A stretch of DNA of 64,000 nt, taken from contig OX637292.1 of the NCBI GenBank assembly GCA_951799445.1, positions 12,589,296 through 12,653,295 of the forward strand. The letters are read 5' to 3'. How positions within the stretch are numbered: the first letter of the stretch is position 1; every line of letters begins with the position of its first letter. The notes under the pieces are model-generated. The model searched no databases. It worked only from the letters and a program-made list of their open reading frames with translations, and was not told where the DNA came from. Positions 1-10,304 of this stretch are shown piece by piece. Source of the stretch: Pseudisothecium myosuroides. Its lineage: Eukaryota; Streptophyta; Bryopsida; Hypnales; Lembophyllaceae. Made by a program: the position numbers and the translations under genes.

Positions 1-372
1 GTGTTGTTACCTAAAAGAATGTGACGATTTGGATATGAGGATATCCAACTAGTCAAATTTTGATATCAAACTTTTCCGAAATTTTGAAATCTCGCTCTGT
101 TCAAACAATTCACCAGAATTTTATGAATACCACCTCCTTGGAAAGATCTTGACAAGCTACACAAAACTGACTATTGTAGTGTTTCAGCTTGGTGGCACCA
201 GCAGTAGGGGTCCGTTTTGCAATTATGTGTAGGTACCTCAAAGAATGTGACTATTCGGATATCATATATGGCTGTTAGATATCAAACTTTTGCTAAACTT
301 TGAAAACTCACCTGAATTCAATGACGAATACCCCATTGAAGAGATCTTGACAATCTCCACACAAAACGTCCC
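1..372. repeat. Imperfect direct duplication, about 225-bp unit
   Basis: The block at about 5-210 and the block at about 230-390 share the same order of phrases: an AAAGAATGTGAC box, a GATATCAAACTTTT box, a CACC(A/T)GAATT box and an AAGATCTTGACAA box. Spacing is similar, with many substitutions, so this is an old tandem duplication. No gene is visible in the first unit. The second unit runs into an exon-like fragment at 373. Confidence 0.55.
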
Positions 373-530
373 TGTTGCAGTACTCCAGCCTGGTCTCCTC
401 TGCAGTGTGTTACTACGCCGAGCGTTGGCTCCAACTCACCAAAGGCTCCAACATGTCCACCACCCTGAAGCTCTCCACCACCGCTCCCAACTAGTCCGAC
501 TCTCCTCAAGCAGCGAGCTTCATGGCGTTC
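373..530 (+). pseudogene. Unidentified exon-like fragment
   Basis: After a splice-acceptor-like CTGTTGCAG there is a GC-richer open stretch with plant-exon composition. It reads YSSLVSSAVCYYAERW and onward through a Thr/Ser-rich segment, and ends in TAG near 507. A second open stretch (FMAFTGFNED) follows in the same frame after that stop. I do not recognise the family. The fragment has no start and no neighbouring exon in the window, and AT-rich repeat DNA borders it, so it is either the end of a gene lying to the left or a decayed remnant. Both readings are inference. Confidence 0.25.
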
Positions 531-2688
531 ACAGGGTTCAACGAAGACATCGTGGTGAAAGACACACGTCAAGCTCAGCTTCAGAAAAAAATGCTCTGCT
601 TTCCAATCGCACTGTTGGAGTAAGGACTGTCGACGGAAGAAGGAATTTTGACGGAAGAAGCTTTTTCTTCGGAGCTTTTTCTCCAACGGTCTGTACCTAC
701 TTCGTCGGGATAAGATACAGGGCTTTCGGATTGTCAGTGCAGTCACTGTTCACAGCTTTAAAGCTATTGTCCTACTTTAGCCTTTCTAAGAGTGAGACCC
801 CACGAGGTAGTGGTAGGGGGTACAGGACTAAACACGGCGATCTGGAGCCAACCGTGCAATCCGTTTGGCAATTGGAGCTAATCTCCAAAAGTTAGGATAT
901 TGATCCATCATAGATGGTAGAAGTAGATTTTTAGGGATTAGGATGAAAATCTTTGAAGATGAGGATGAAAATCCACGTTGATAAGGTTACCTTAAAACTC
1001 TAGAGGGAGGGGTGAGCCCTTGGAAACCTATTTAAGGACCCCATTTCTCTCTCTAAAACACCCCCAATTCTTGTTTTGGGTCCGTGGGTCCAAGTTATTT
1101 TGGATATTTTGGCGTTTGAAGCCGAAAACCTCTACGGTATTTTCGGAGCACTTTTGGCTCCATTGTTACTTATTTTCAAGCTTTGAAAGTCCTTGGAGGT
1201 CCTTCAACCTTGCTTTGCGTACTCTTTTGTGAAGTTTTGGTACCTTGTTGTAAGTGGAGAGCCTCTCTCTCTTGTATGTGTTGTGGTCTAACTTGTGAAG
1301 TTTTAAGAGTCTTTTGGTATCTTGTACTAATCTTAAAGTCACTCCCCACCGTACCTTGGCGATGCCGCTTTGGGGGGCCTTTAGCGTGTAAGCTTTGGTT
1401 GCCACGTGGTCTAACTCGTGTGTTTTCCTTTATGTTTTTATTACACCCTCTTCTAACCTTCACCTTGTTGAGTGGACCCCCCTCCGGGACGGCGAAGCTT
1501 TGAACCTCCTTGTGCATGTTTTCTAAGTTTATCCCAAACCCTCTTCTAATCTTCTCCTTGTTGAGTGGCCCCCTCCGAGATGGCGAAGCTTTGAACTCGT
1601 GTGTGTTTTTCTTTAAAAATTTAGTTGTTGTCCCTCTTCTAAAGTCTCTCTCATTGTGTGGACCTCCCTTGGAAACGGCGAAGCTTTGAACTAGTGACAA
1701 AGTCAAAGTCCTAAAGCGTGTGTTAAAAGTGTAGACGGCGGAGCTTTGAACCCTCGGGGTGTTAAGAAGTCCTAAAGTTGGTGTTAAAACCAATTTAACG
1801 GCAAAGCTTTGCACCTCCCCCGTGTTTAGTTCCAAAGTCTAGTTTCCAAGACCTTTGTAGAAACCTCCAGAGTTTAGCTTCCAAAATATGTAGGTTCCTT
1901 TGCAATAGTGAAGTTTAGTTATTCCCAAAGTTTAGAGAGTTTAGTTGTCCCCCAAAGTTTTATTTAGTTTAGTTGTTTCCCAAAGTCTTAGTGAGTTTAG
2001 TGCCCCCCAAAGTTTTATTTCTCCCTAGTTTTAGCAAAATCCCGTCTTTTATTAGCTTATAGCAAAAATTCAGTCTTTATTTAGCCTTTAGCAAAAATCC
2101 AGTCTTTATTTAGCTTATAGCAAAAATTCAGTCTTAGAACCATAACCAAAAATCCAGTTTAGAACCCAAGTCAAAAATCCACTTTAGAACCTGAGCCAAA
2201 ATCCAGTTTAGAACCTGAGCCAAAATCCAATTTAGAACCCGAGCCAAAATCCAGTTAGAACCCGAGTCAAGTCCAATTCAGAACCAGTAATTAATATAAA
2301 AATAAAAAATAAAAAAAATAAAAAAATTGGTTTGACCCCCCAGCCAGCCGGGAGGCCAGGCGGCTTGGCTTGGCAACACAAATCGGGGCCCAATTTCGGG
2401 CTCCCCCATCTTGGACTTTTATTTTTTATTTTTTTGGTATTCTCTCAAATCAGAACACAAAACCAAAACAAGACAAAACAAAGGATGCTGGACTAATTTG
2501 TGGCCAAGGTGGGGTTGGAGTAGGATTAGGGTCTAAACACAAAAAAGGGAGGAGGAAGAAAAGAGCGGAGCACCACCGTACCTGCACACAAGGAAGCCTC
2601 ACCCTCATCAACAACTACAAAACACTCTACACACAATGGAAGAAGGATAGAGGAAAATCGAATGAAATAGGGGAGAGGTGAGAGAGAC

Positions 2689-2697
2689 GATAAATAG
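2689..2697 (+). promoter_or_regulatory. TATA-like box in LTR-like element copy 1
   Basis: GATAAATAG sits in a block conserved with copy 2 (58106-58114, minus strand). The distance to the conserved ATG is about 315 bp in both copies, which fits a promoter with a 5' leader. This is inference from conservation and spacing only. Confidence 0.35.
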
Positions 2698-3011
2698 TGA
2701 CCTAGGCCTAGAGTTAGGTCGACCTAAAAGAAAATCTTGAGAATTTGTGGTGACCGTTGAGAGGAGGATTAGGATGACACAAAGGCAAAATTGTGTAAGA
2801 GGATAGTTGACATCTTAAAAACCTCCTTGGAATTCGAGACCATAGTGTAAGACTCATAAAAGCTTAGGTAGAATAGTACTAGTGCAGAAGGAGAGAGGAA
2901 GAAAGAAAAGGAAGGAGGAAGGGAAAGAAGGGAGTTAGATTGAAAGGGTGTAATATTTTCTCAATTTAAGCGGTGAGCTCGGAAAAAATCACACAAAAAC
3001 AAAGGACTACC

Positions 3012-3074
3012 ATGGAGCATGAGGATGTATACGTGGACGTGGACGAAGTGATTTCCGAAACCGGCAATGAAGAG
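3012..3074 (+). CDS. Conserved 21-codon first exon inside LTR-like element (copy 1)
   Basis: An ATG in good context (ACCATGG) opens 21 acidic codons beginning MEHEDVYVDVDEV, rich in Glu and Asp. The frame runs straight into a consensus donor (GAG|GTAAGT) at 3074/3075 and stops shortly afterwards if it is not spliced. The inverted copy at 57728-57790 keeps all but one residue: there are three substitutions in 63 nt, two of them silent, and it also keeps a GTGAGT donor. Flanking DNA differs much more. This suggests the element once produced a spliced mRNA whose first coding exon lies in this repeat, with the acceptor further downstream and now lost. No family is recognised. Confidence 0.5.
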
Positions 3075-3899
3075 GTAAGTTTTGAATTAATCCTTGGTAT
3101 TTTCCCTAATTAGTGTTGATTTCCTTCATCAGCCCTTAAGGCGTGATTAGAAAGCCGTGATTAGCGCAAAATAAAAGTTTAGATTCAAAAGTTTATAGAT
3201 TAGGGATAGAGGTTTCCGAAAACATATTACACTTAAGATTTGGCTTTAAATCGACCACGTTAGGTTAAGTTAAGTAGTAGGGGGTAAGACGGAGGAATTG
3301 AGTAAAATTTCATCCAAAAAGGAACCATGGACAAAACTTAGGGATTTAGGGTAGAAAGAGAATTTAGGATTAAAATTAGGGATTAATTAGCGGTTAGAAC
3401 TAGAGTCAAGTTATAATCTAATTGTAAAAGTTAAACTTCTAAGGTAAAAATCTAGAGTTAACTTTGGGAAGTTAAAAAGTAGAATTAATTTGGAAGTTTA
3501 ACTTAGGGGGTTAAATTTCCCAGTGAAATCTTAGGGTAGTTTAGGAAAGGAAGTTAGGGTTAATTAGGAGTCAAAAATCCGAGTAGGAACTAGAAGTTAA
3601 AAGTAAAACTTTAGACTAAATTTAGGAAGTAGAAATTACGAGTAGAAATAGGAGTTAAATTTAGAAGTTAAAATTTGGAATAACAATTAGACAGAAATAT
3701 CAAAGTTCAAAGTAGAAGTAAAAGTTAGAAGTAGAGTCAAACCTAGAGGTTAAAACTTGGGATCAATTTTAAAAGTAGAATCTAAAGTTAAAAGTTACAA
3801 CATAGAGTTGGTAAATTTTAGAGTTAATTTAGGAAGTAAAAACCTAGAGTAAAAAATTAAAACCTAGAGTAAAAAATTAAAACCTAGAGTTAGAATTCA

Positions 3900-4150
3900 A
3901 GGATAAATTTTAGAGTTAATTTAGGAGTAAAAACCTAGAGTCAAAAGTTAAAACCTAGAGTTAAGGTTCAAGAGTAGATTTTAGAGTTAATTTAGGAGTA
4001 AAAACCTAGAGTTAAAAGATAAAACATAGAGTTAAAATTCAAGGTTAAATTTTAGAGTTAATTTAGGAGTAAAAACTTAGAGTTAAAAGTTAAAACGTAG
4101 AGTTAAAATTCAAAGGGTAAATTTTAGAGTTAATTTAGGAGTAAAAATCT
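3900..4150 (+). repeat. Tandem array, about 70-bp unit, AT-rich
   Basis: The phrase TTTTAGAGTTAATTTAGGAG recurs near 3909, 3979, 4050 and 4121, about 70 bp apart. AAAACCTAGAGTTAAA-type filler lies between the repeats. Looser relatives extend from about 3330 to 4280. The matching stretch of copy 2 (about 56560-57450, opposite strand) has the same low-complexity style. Confidence 0.7.
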
Positions 4151-4696
4151 AGAGTCAAAAATCAAAACATAGAGTCAAAGTTGGGAGTTAATATTTGGAA
4201 CCAAGTTAAAGGAGTAAAATCTAAAGTTACATTTAGAAGTTGGAAATTAGAGTAAGAATTGAAACTTTAGGGGTAGCTTTTAAAAGTAGAACTTCTAGGC
4301 GGAGCTTTAAAAACCCAAGATAGTCTTAGAGGTTCATGGAAAGAACCTAGGGGTTCCCCTTTTCACATAGTTAGGGACGTTAGAAATGACGCCAACTACC
4401 CAGTCTACCCTCGACATAGGATAGATAGTTAGGGAGTTAAAATTTCACCATCACTCTGATCATTGCAGTTAGCTTGCGAGTCACTACATGCATTTCTAGT
4501 TATTCGCTGCCATCCACGACACTTAGGAAACGTTAGCAAAAAAGATCCATTGCTTAGAAGGCACAATGGACCGCGCTCACAACACCCCCATATATTAAAA
4601 AGTGGATAAAGGCATAGAACCTGGTCGGTGTTCGTTTCATTACCAAGGGTGGGTAATCTAGCGCCCACAATAGGCTCTTGACATATTTTAGTCTTA

Positions 4697-5049
4697 GGGC
4701 CGCTTTACACCTAGAGGCCGGGCCAATTCATCATCAAGCCAATTGCCCAAAATTTCAGCCCATTCTTGGGCTGGAGGCCGGCCTTAACTAATCTGACATT
4801 GGCCTCCAGGCCAAGAATTGGCCTCGAATTGGCCTCCCATTTTTGGTGCACCCAATTCAACAAGCTCGGGCCATGCTCGGGCCATATCAGATCGTCTATT
4901 TGAGGAAAACAAATTCTGACATAGCAAATTGGCCTGGCCTCTTGGTGTAAAGGGATTGGGGTTGATTTGAGCCTTTCAACCAATCACAAGCTCGGATTGT
5001 TGGCCTCTGACACACCAAATTGGCCCGGCCTCTAGGTGTAAAGCGGCCC
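4697..5049. mobile_element. Tourist-like MITE with 32-bp perfect TIRs
   Basis: GGGCCGCTTTACACCTAGAG at 4697 is repeated as its reverse complement ending at 5049, and the identity continues for about 32 bp. A TTA target duplication flanks both ends (4694-4696 and 5050-5052). The 3-bp TTA/TAA duplication and the length of 353 bp fit PIF/Harbinger-derived Tourist MITEs. The interior is a mosaic of GGCC-rich words with no coding potential; the open frame inside it is a by-product of that composition. Confidence 0.85.
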
Positions 5050-5114
5050 TTAAAAGCACCTATCTTTGGTCTTTAGTTGCGCTTTACTTCGTATTTCTTG
5101 AGTTTAGGTTCTAA

Positions 5115-6753
5115 GTGATTGCAAGAAACATTTGTACTATTTGTTGTATTTTATAACAATATTCATAAATTTTTTGGAGTACTTTAAAATTAGAAAAATA
5201 ATTTTAAAGTTTAAAAAAATATATAGATTATGTATACACCTTCAACCCCTAAAATACCAAGGCATTTTCTGGCTCCGGAACCACTGAAAACTGCCATTTC
5301 TGCTGCGATCACTCCCTAAACCTAAAAAAACTTTTTTTTTAGAATCTAACCATAGGATCTTGTACTTCACTTGTCTCAGATTATGTGGTAAAAATTTCAA
5401 GACATTTGACCATTCTGATTGGAAGATATTAGCATTCAAAGTTGGAAAAAAAAGTTTTTTTGAACTGTTTCTTGCAATTTCAGATGACTTTGACGGCCAT
5501 TTGTGGATTTTTTTTGCACTACACAACAAAAAGTTGTAATTTTTTATCTTGAACATTTGAGTTGAGAGTCGGGGAAAAAAATTTCAGAATGTCAAACCTT
5601 GATTTTTACATATAAAAAAATTGTTAAATAGAAGTAGGTCCAAAATTGAACAAAACACTAAATTGTTAATAGCTGTTAGGTGGAATTAAAACAACATAAT
5701 CCCAATGGTGGGATTGTTCTTGCAAACAAACTTGACCTCAACAAAAAAAAAATTGAAAAAATTTGAAAATTGCATTCAAAAATGAATTCTATAAGTTAGT
5801 TTTTTTGAAGATGCTTAAATTGCCTGAAAAACAAGATTGTCCATAACTTTCTCATCATTAGTCCAAATAGAATGAATCAAAGCTTCAGATGTAGACAAAA
5901 ACATGATCTATAAGGGAAAAAAATTAAAAAAATAAAAAACTTTTTCTTGTGTTTTTTTTTTCTGCTCGCCGAACTGCTTTTTTGCTTTAGGATGGCATAA
6001 CTTTTGCTCCCAGGCACCGATTGAAAAAAAAGTTATATTTTTAGAAAGCTAATGTGATTCCCTATCTTCATAAAAAGTTTCAAAAATCAGATTAAAATTT
6101 GAGGCCACACGAGCCTGCCCGAAATCTGAAGTGTCCCCCGAGGGGACTTTGGTACTTTAGGGGTTAAGGTGAAGGTAACTACCAAAGGAAAAAACTAGGA
6201 AAGTTCTCTAAGTAGGATAACTAGAAAAGTGCCAAAATTCAAAAAAACAGATACTTCGATGTTTTAATTAGTTAAAAACAGGAAAAAAATTGGATAAACA
6301 AAATAAAAATTGTCCATTTGTAACAACTCTATGGAGATGGTCATTAACCAAAAGAACCACCAAAAATATATTTTATATGTTTCAAAATGCCAACTAAATG
6401 AAGCTCATTTTGTGGACTCCTAGACCACATAATATTAAGTATTTTTAGGATTCCTTTGGATAGTAGCTACAAGTTTATTCGAAGACCACCTCCTCCAAAT
6501 TTGTTTTTGGCGGGTACTAAAGAGTATTAAAACCTCCCAAACTGACATTTGTGACATGAATTTGGAGGCTATTTTTGGATAGTAAATCATTTCTGAAAAT
6601 AGTTAAAAGAAATTAGGCAAGATGTATAATAGTCATGAGTACCTTACTTATAAATCTTGAGTCACTTGGAGCCAAAGTGCAAAATTATGGCCAAAAACCA
6701 AAAAAAGGCACAGTGTGTGACGCAAAATAGAATAGGTGTTTCTTGCAATCACC
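5115..6753. mobile_element. TIR element (ends GTGATTGCAAGAAACA) interrupted by a nested insertion
   Basis: GTGATTGCAAGAAACA at 5115 and its exact reverse complement TGTTTCTTGCAATCAC near 6752 bound an element whose two halves (5115-5245 and 6164-6753) align with the uninterrupted inverted copy at 46489-47229. A TTAA-type element (5246-6163) occupies the middle. No transposase is present. The target duplication is not clear and I do not assign a superfamily. Confidence 0.75.
5246..6163 (-). mobile_element. TTAA-flanked non-autonomous element, copy 1 (nested)
   Basis: The element begins CCCCTAAAATACC and ends GGTACTTTAGGGG. TTAA follows at 6164-6167 and a degraded TCAA precedes it. It is 918 bp long and is repeated in the opposite orientation at 7068-7991; for example, the CATTCAAAGTTGGAA and AGATTATGTGGTAAA regions reappear as reverse complements. 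TTAA target sites with CCC-starting ends are the hallmark of piggyBac-like transposons. No coding sequence is visible, so if the assignment is right this is a non-autonomous member. Confidence 0.65.
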
Positions 6754-7067
6754 CTTCTTTAATAATGATTTCTAACTTTCTACCTTTTTTTCAAAATGGT
6801 TGGTAATTTTGAATTAATCTAACATGAAGGAAGAGATTGAACTTTCTTTAATCTAAAGAGGAAGTTACATCATACGGAATATTGAGATTCTTTTTGCTAG
6901 GTTCTTGACATATATACAGTAGGTTTGGACTTTGTTGTAATATGGAAAGGGTACTCTACTATTGATCCCTTGTATTATTGCACACAGGTAGACCTATGCT
7001 TCCTTGAAAACTTCTAGATTGCCTAAAAGTGAGAGACTACGGCATTTTAGATCCTCCAAATTCTTAA

Positions 7068-7991
7068 CCCCTAAAAGATCAAAGTCCCCTCGGGGGACAC
7101 TTGGGATTTCAGGTAGGCTTGTGTAACCTGAAATTTTGACCCGATTTTCTTAAATTTTTTTTTGAAGATAGAAAATCACATCAGCTTTCTCAAAATATAA
7201 TCTTTTTTCCAATCGGTGCCCAGGAGCAAAAGTTATGCCACCCTAAGTCAAAAAACTGTTCGCCGGGCAGAAAAAAACCCCACAAAAGAATAATTTTTTT
7301 TAATTTTTTAATTTTTCCTAAAAGATTATGTTTTTGTCTACATCTGAAGCTTTGATTCATTCTATTTGGACTAATAATGAGAAAGTTATGAACAATCTTA
7401 TTTTCCGGGCAATCTAAGCATCTTCCTCAAAAAAAACACTTATAGAATTCATTTTGGAATGCAATTTTCAAATTTTTTCAAAATTTTTTTTGGACAAGGT
7501 TTAGTTTATTGGCAAGAACAACCTCATTGTTCGGATTATGGTGTTTCAATTCCATCTTAGAGCTCTTAATGATTTAGTGTTTCTTTCAATTTTGGACCTA
7601 CTTCTATTTCACAATTTTTTAATGAATGAAAATCAAGTGAGTGTTTTTTCTAAATTTTTTTTTACTGACTCTGAATTTAGATGTTAAACAAAAAAAAATT
7701 TAATTTATGGTCTGTAGTGCAAAAAGTTTCCAAAAATGGCAATCAAAGTCATCTAAAATTGCAGACTAGAACTTAAAAAAACTTTTTCTTCCAACTTTGA
7801 ATGCTAATATCTTCCAATCTGTATGGTCAAACTTCATGAAATATTTACCGCATGATCTAAGACAAGTGAAGTACAAGATGATATGGTTAGATTCTAAATT
7901 ATTATTTTTTTTTTTTTTGGGAGAGTGATTGCAACAGAAATGACAGTTTTAAGTGGTTTTGGAACTAGAAAATGCCTTGGTCCTCTAGGAG
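7068..7991 (+). mobile_element. TTAA-flanked non-autonomous element, copy 2
   Basis: TTAA (7064-7067) precedes CCCCTAAAAGATC at the left end. CCTCTAGGAG then TTAA (7992-7995) marks the right end. It is the inverted partner of 5246-6163, with roughly 80-85% similarity by eye. Between the two lie the right half of the 5115-6753 element and about 310 bp of unassigned AT-rich DNA. Confidence 0.65.
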
Positions 7992-7995
7992 TTAA

Positions 7996-9760
7996 AGGTA
8001 AAACGCTGCATAAATAAGTATTTTATTATTAATATTCTTTTCAGAGATTTTTTTATATAAAATCTAATAATATGGTGCAAAAACAAAAACAAAAACAAAT
8101 TTGAGTCGAAGGTAACAACTGAGATTTCACACACACAAACCTATTGCATACAAATAAATAAAAAATAATAACATCTATAAATGGAAAATGGAAAACAAAA
8201 GAACAAAAATAGAAATTAAGAATTTCTTCTTGAAGAACTTGTATTATACCACCACAGATGCATAGTATCATTGTAATTGCAAAACAGTTAGCAACTACAT
8301 GCATGAAAGAGATTTGCTTGCCAAGTATGATTGTGCAAGCCTAGAACTTAGGTAGACGTAACCTCTAAGTTGTAACTACACTCGGTGACTCACTTAGCCA
8401 TGACATGTCAATATCCTCATATACTCTTCATATTAATGATCTTCAAAGTTTGTAAAGATGAAAAAATAACCCTTTTGTTCTCTACAACTAGAATGCTCGG
8501 AATGACTAGTCTACAATGATTCCAAACACCAATATACTATAGTAGATGTTGACATCCTAAACGACTTAGAATGTAGTTGAAAAATCATTTTTTTCTACTC
8601 GTGTTAAAATTCACATGCGGCTAAAAGAATCAAACCACTAGTCAAATGAAAAAAGGGCTGAATTCCTGATAAAAGACATTTTAATTTATTATATTTGATG
8701 AATATTCAATTGAATTTTTATGCTCAAAGCTTTAAAAAAATAATTGGAGAATCGCAATAGAAAGTGCAAAATTTTGTCTTCTACCACGGTATACATGAAG
8801 TGCTACAATTGCACAAGTTCCCCCTTAAGTGACATCTTTGCACCAAAAATTTATTGGAAAATCTATCCCATCTTGCCACAACTAATTTATGATCTTTATC
8901 AAAAAGTTGAAGACTTTTTGCACTTCATGATTTGTATAAAATGTACATTCAAAAGAAATAAAAATATAAAATATGTATTTTAAAATCCTTAAAAGCCAAT
9001 CTAAATTTTTGAACATCAAATAATATATAAAAATGTGAATTTTTTTTATAAATAGTATAAACATGAAAAAATACAATCTTGTAAAAGTAAACATTAATTT
9101 TTCATATTCAATTTTTTTTCACTTGTTATCAATGAGATTTCTAAATTTAGTATGTATAAATGTACTATGCACATTGACAAAGCAATTGTTTTGTAGAGAT
9201 TTTTCATTGATGTTTTCAATGTAATTAAGCACTTTGGATGCAATTGGTTCGTAAAAAAATTGTTTCTATCGAAAATTCAATGCACATCTAACAATACGAA
9301 TTATCAAAGTTCCTACTTTTTTTTTTTATCAAAGTACACTTCTATATGCATTGGTGAAATAACTCTGAATGCATATATAGAAGTAAACTTTGATAAGAGA
9401 AAACAATATGCTATAACATGGAATCGTCCAAGTACTCAAATTGAAACAATTGATAACAACTCTATAAAAGTATTTCAATATAAATGATCATTGGTGAGTC
9501 CACATGTCCATGAAGCACATAGAATCATCTTTCATTTATCTAAATTGTCCATGTAAAGATAATCAACCTTATTTTGCAATCTATATTTATTCAATGCAAT
9601 AATTTAGAAATGTAGAAAAGTAATAAAGAACTTCAACACTCTTGGAAAAGGTCTCAGATGAAAATAAATTCAAATTTTCAAAAAGCTAGAATTGCTTAAA
9701 ACTTCATTAAGTATATGAAATAGCTTCAATCCAACTTCTAAAAAGACATTGTAAATAAGT
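7996..9760. other. AT-rich intergenic DNA, no gene seen
   Basis: Both strands contain only short, low-complexity frames. The one structured site is the 73-bp inverted repeat at 9325-9397, listed separately. Confidence 0.6.
9325..9397. repeat. Short hairpin, about 27-bp arms
   Basis: The arm TATCAAAGTACACTTCTATA continuing into TGCATT pairs with AATGCATATATAGAAGTAAA continuing into CTTTGATA, across a loop of about 15 nt. There are only a few mismatches. It could be a tiny fold-back MITE or a small-RNA precursor; sequence alone does not separate these. Confidence 0.6.
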
Positions 9761-10304
9761 TAATGGCACTTTTTGAAATCTCTAGCAATGAAAAACATGA
9801 TGATAAATCCAAGGCCCTTAGAGACTTTAGCTCTTCAAATACTTCAAAAACTTTGTCAAAGACGACTGCCCTCACCAATCAAATGTACAACAAAGAGACT
9901 TTAGTCAATGATACCCTCGGGAAGTTGTGTCAAGGATGAATACCCTTGCAAATCCAACTAAGTGAGAGACTTCAATTCTTTAATACACTTGGGAAGTTGC
10001 GTCAAGGATGAACACCTTGACAAATCCAAGAATATCAGGGACTTCAATTCTTTGACACCCTTTGGAAGTTGCATCAACGAATCACACCCTTGCAATTCCA
10101 AGAGCGTGAGGAACTTCATTTCTTCAATACAATCAAGAAATTGCGTCAAGGATGAACACCCATCCCAATGCAAGTGCGTGAGGGACTTCCCTTCTTTGAT
10201 ACCTTTTGGATGTTGCGTTAGCGGTGAACACCCTGACAAATGCAAGTGCGTGAGGGACTTCAACTCTTTGATACCCTCTGCAGGTTCCATCAAGAATGAA
10301 CACT
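9761..10304 (-). pseudogene. Decayed 3' LRR tail of the NLR gene
   Basis: Past the stop of the NLR at 10305, LRR coding continues in another frame for about five units (9958-10300; for example LKSLTHLHLSGCS and LKSLIFLDLSRCS). A further in-frame stop and more degenerate units follow (LDLQGYSSLTQLPEGI near 9900-9955, ELKSLRALDLSSC near 9800-9830). At the break, near 10305-10315, the 72-nt repeat lacks about 10 nt relative to its neighbours, and this creates the frameshift and early TAG. The original protein therefore extended at least 120-180 residues further. Confidence 0.8.

Larger units (their letters stand above)
813..4669 (+). mobile_element. Truncated copy of long TG...CA LTR-like element (copy 1)
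   Basis: This stretch matches, in inverted orientation, the complete element at 56180-61047. The similarity starts near 813 (the GGACTAAACACGGCGATCTGG region) and runs to GCGCCCACA at 4669, which is the CA-ended terminus of the family. The roughly 1 kb that should lie further left is absent or unalignable, so this copy is truncated. It holds no gag or pol. Landmarks shared with copy 2 are GGCGAAGCTTTGAAC repeats (1490-1810), AGAACC-GAGCCAAAATCC repeats (2140-2290), a TATA-like GATAAATAG (2689-2697), a purine tract (2885-2940), a 21-codon exon with a donor (3012-3074) and a GTTAATTTAGGAGTAAAAACC array (3900-4150). By structure it is best read as a solo LTR or a large non-autonomous LTR derivative; the superfamily is unknown. 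Confidence 0.75.

Noticed and set aside
1176..1835. 219-residue minus-strand frame in the LTR-like element
   Set aside because: It is opposite to the element's transcription direction, built from the reiterated GGCGAAGCTTTGAAC motif, and not kept open in copy 2.
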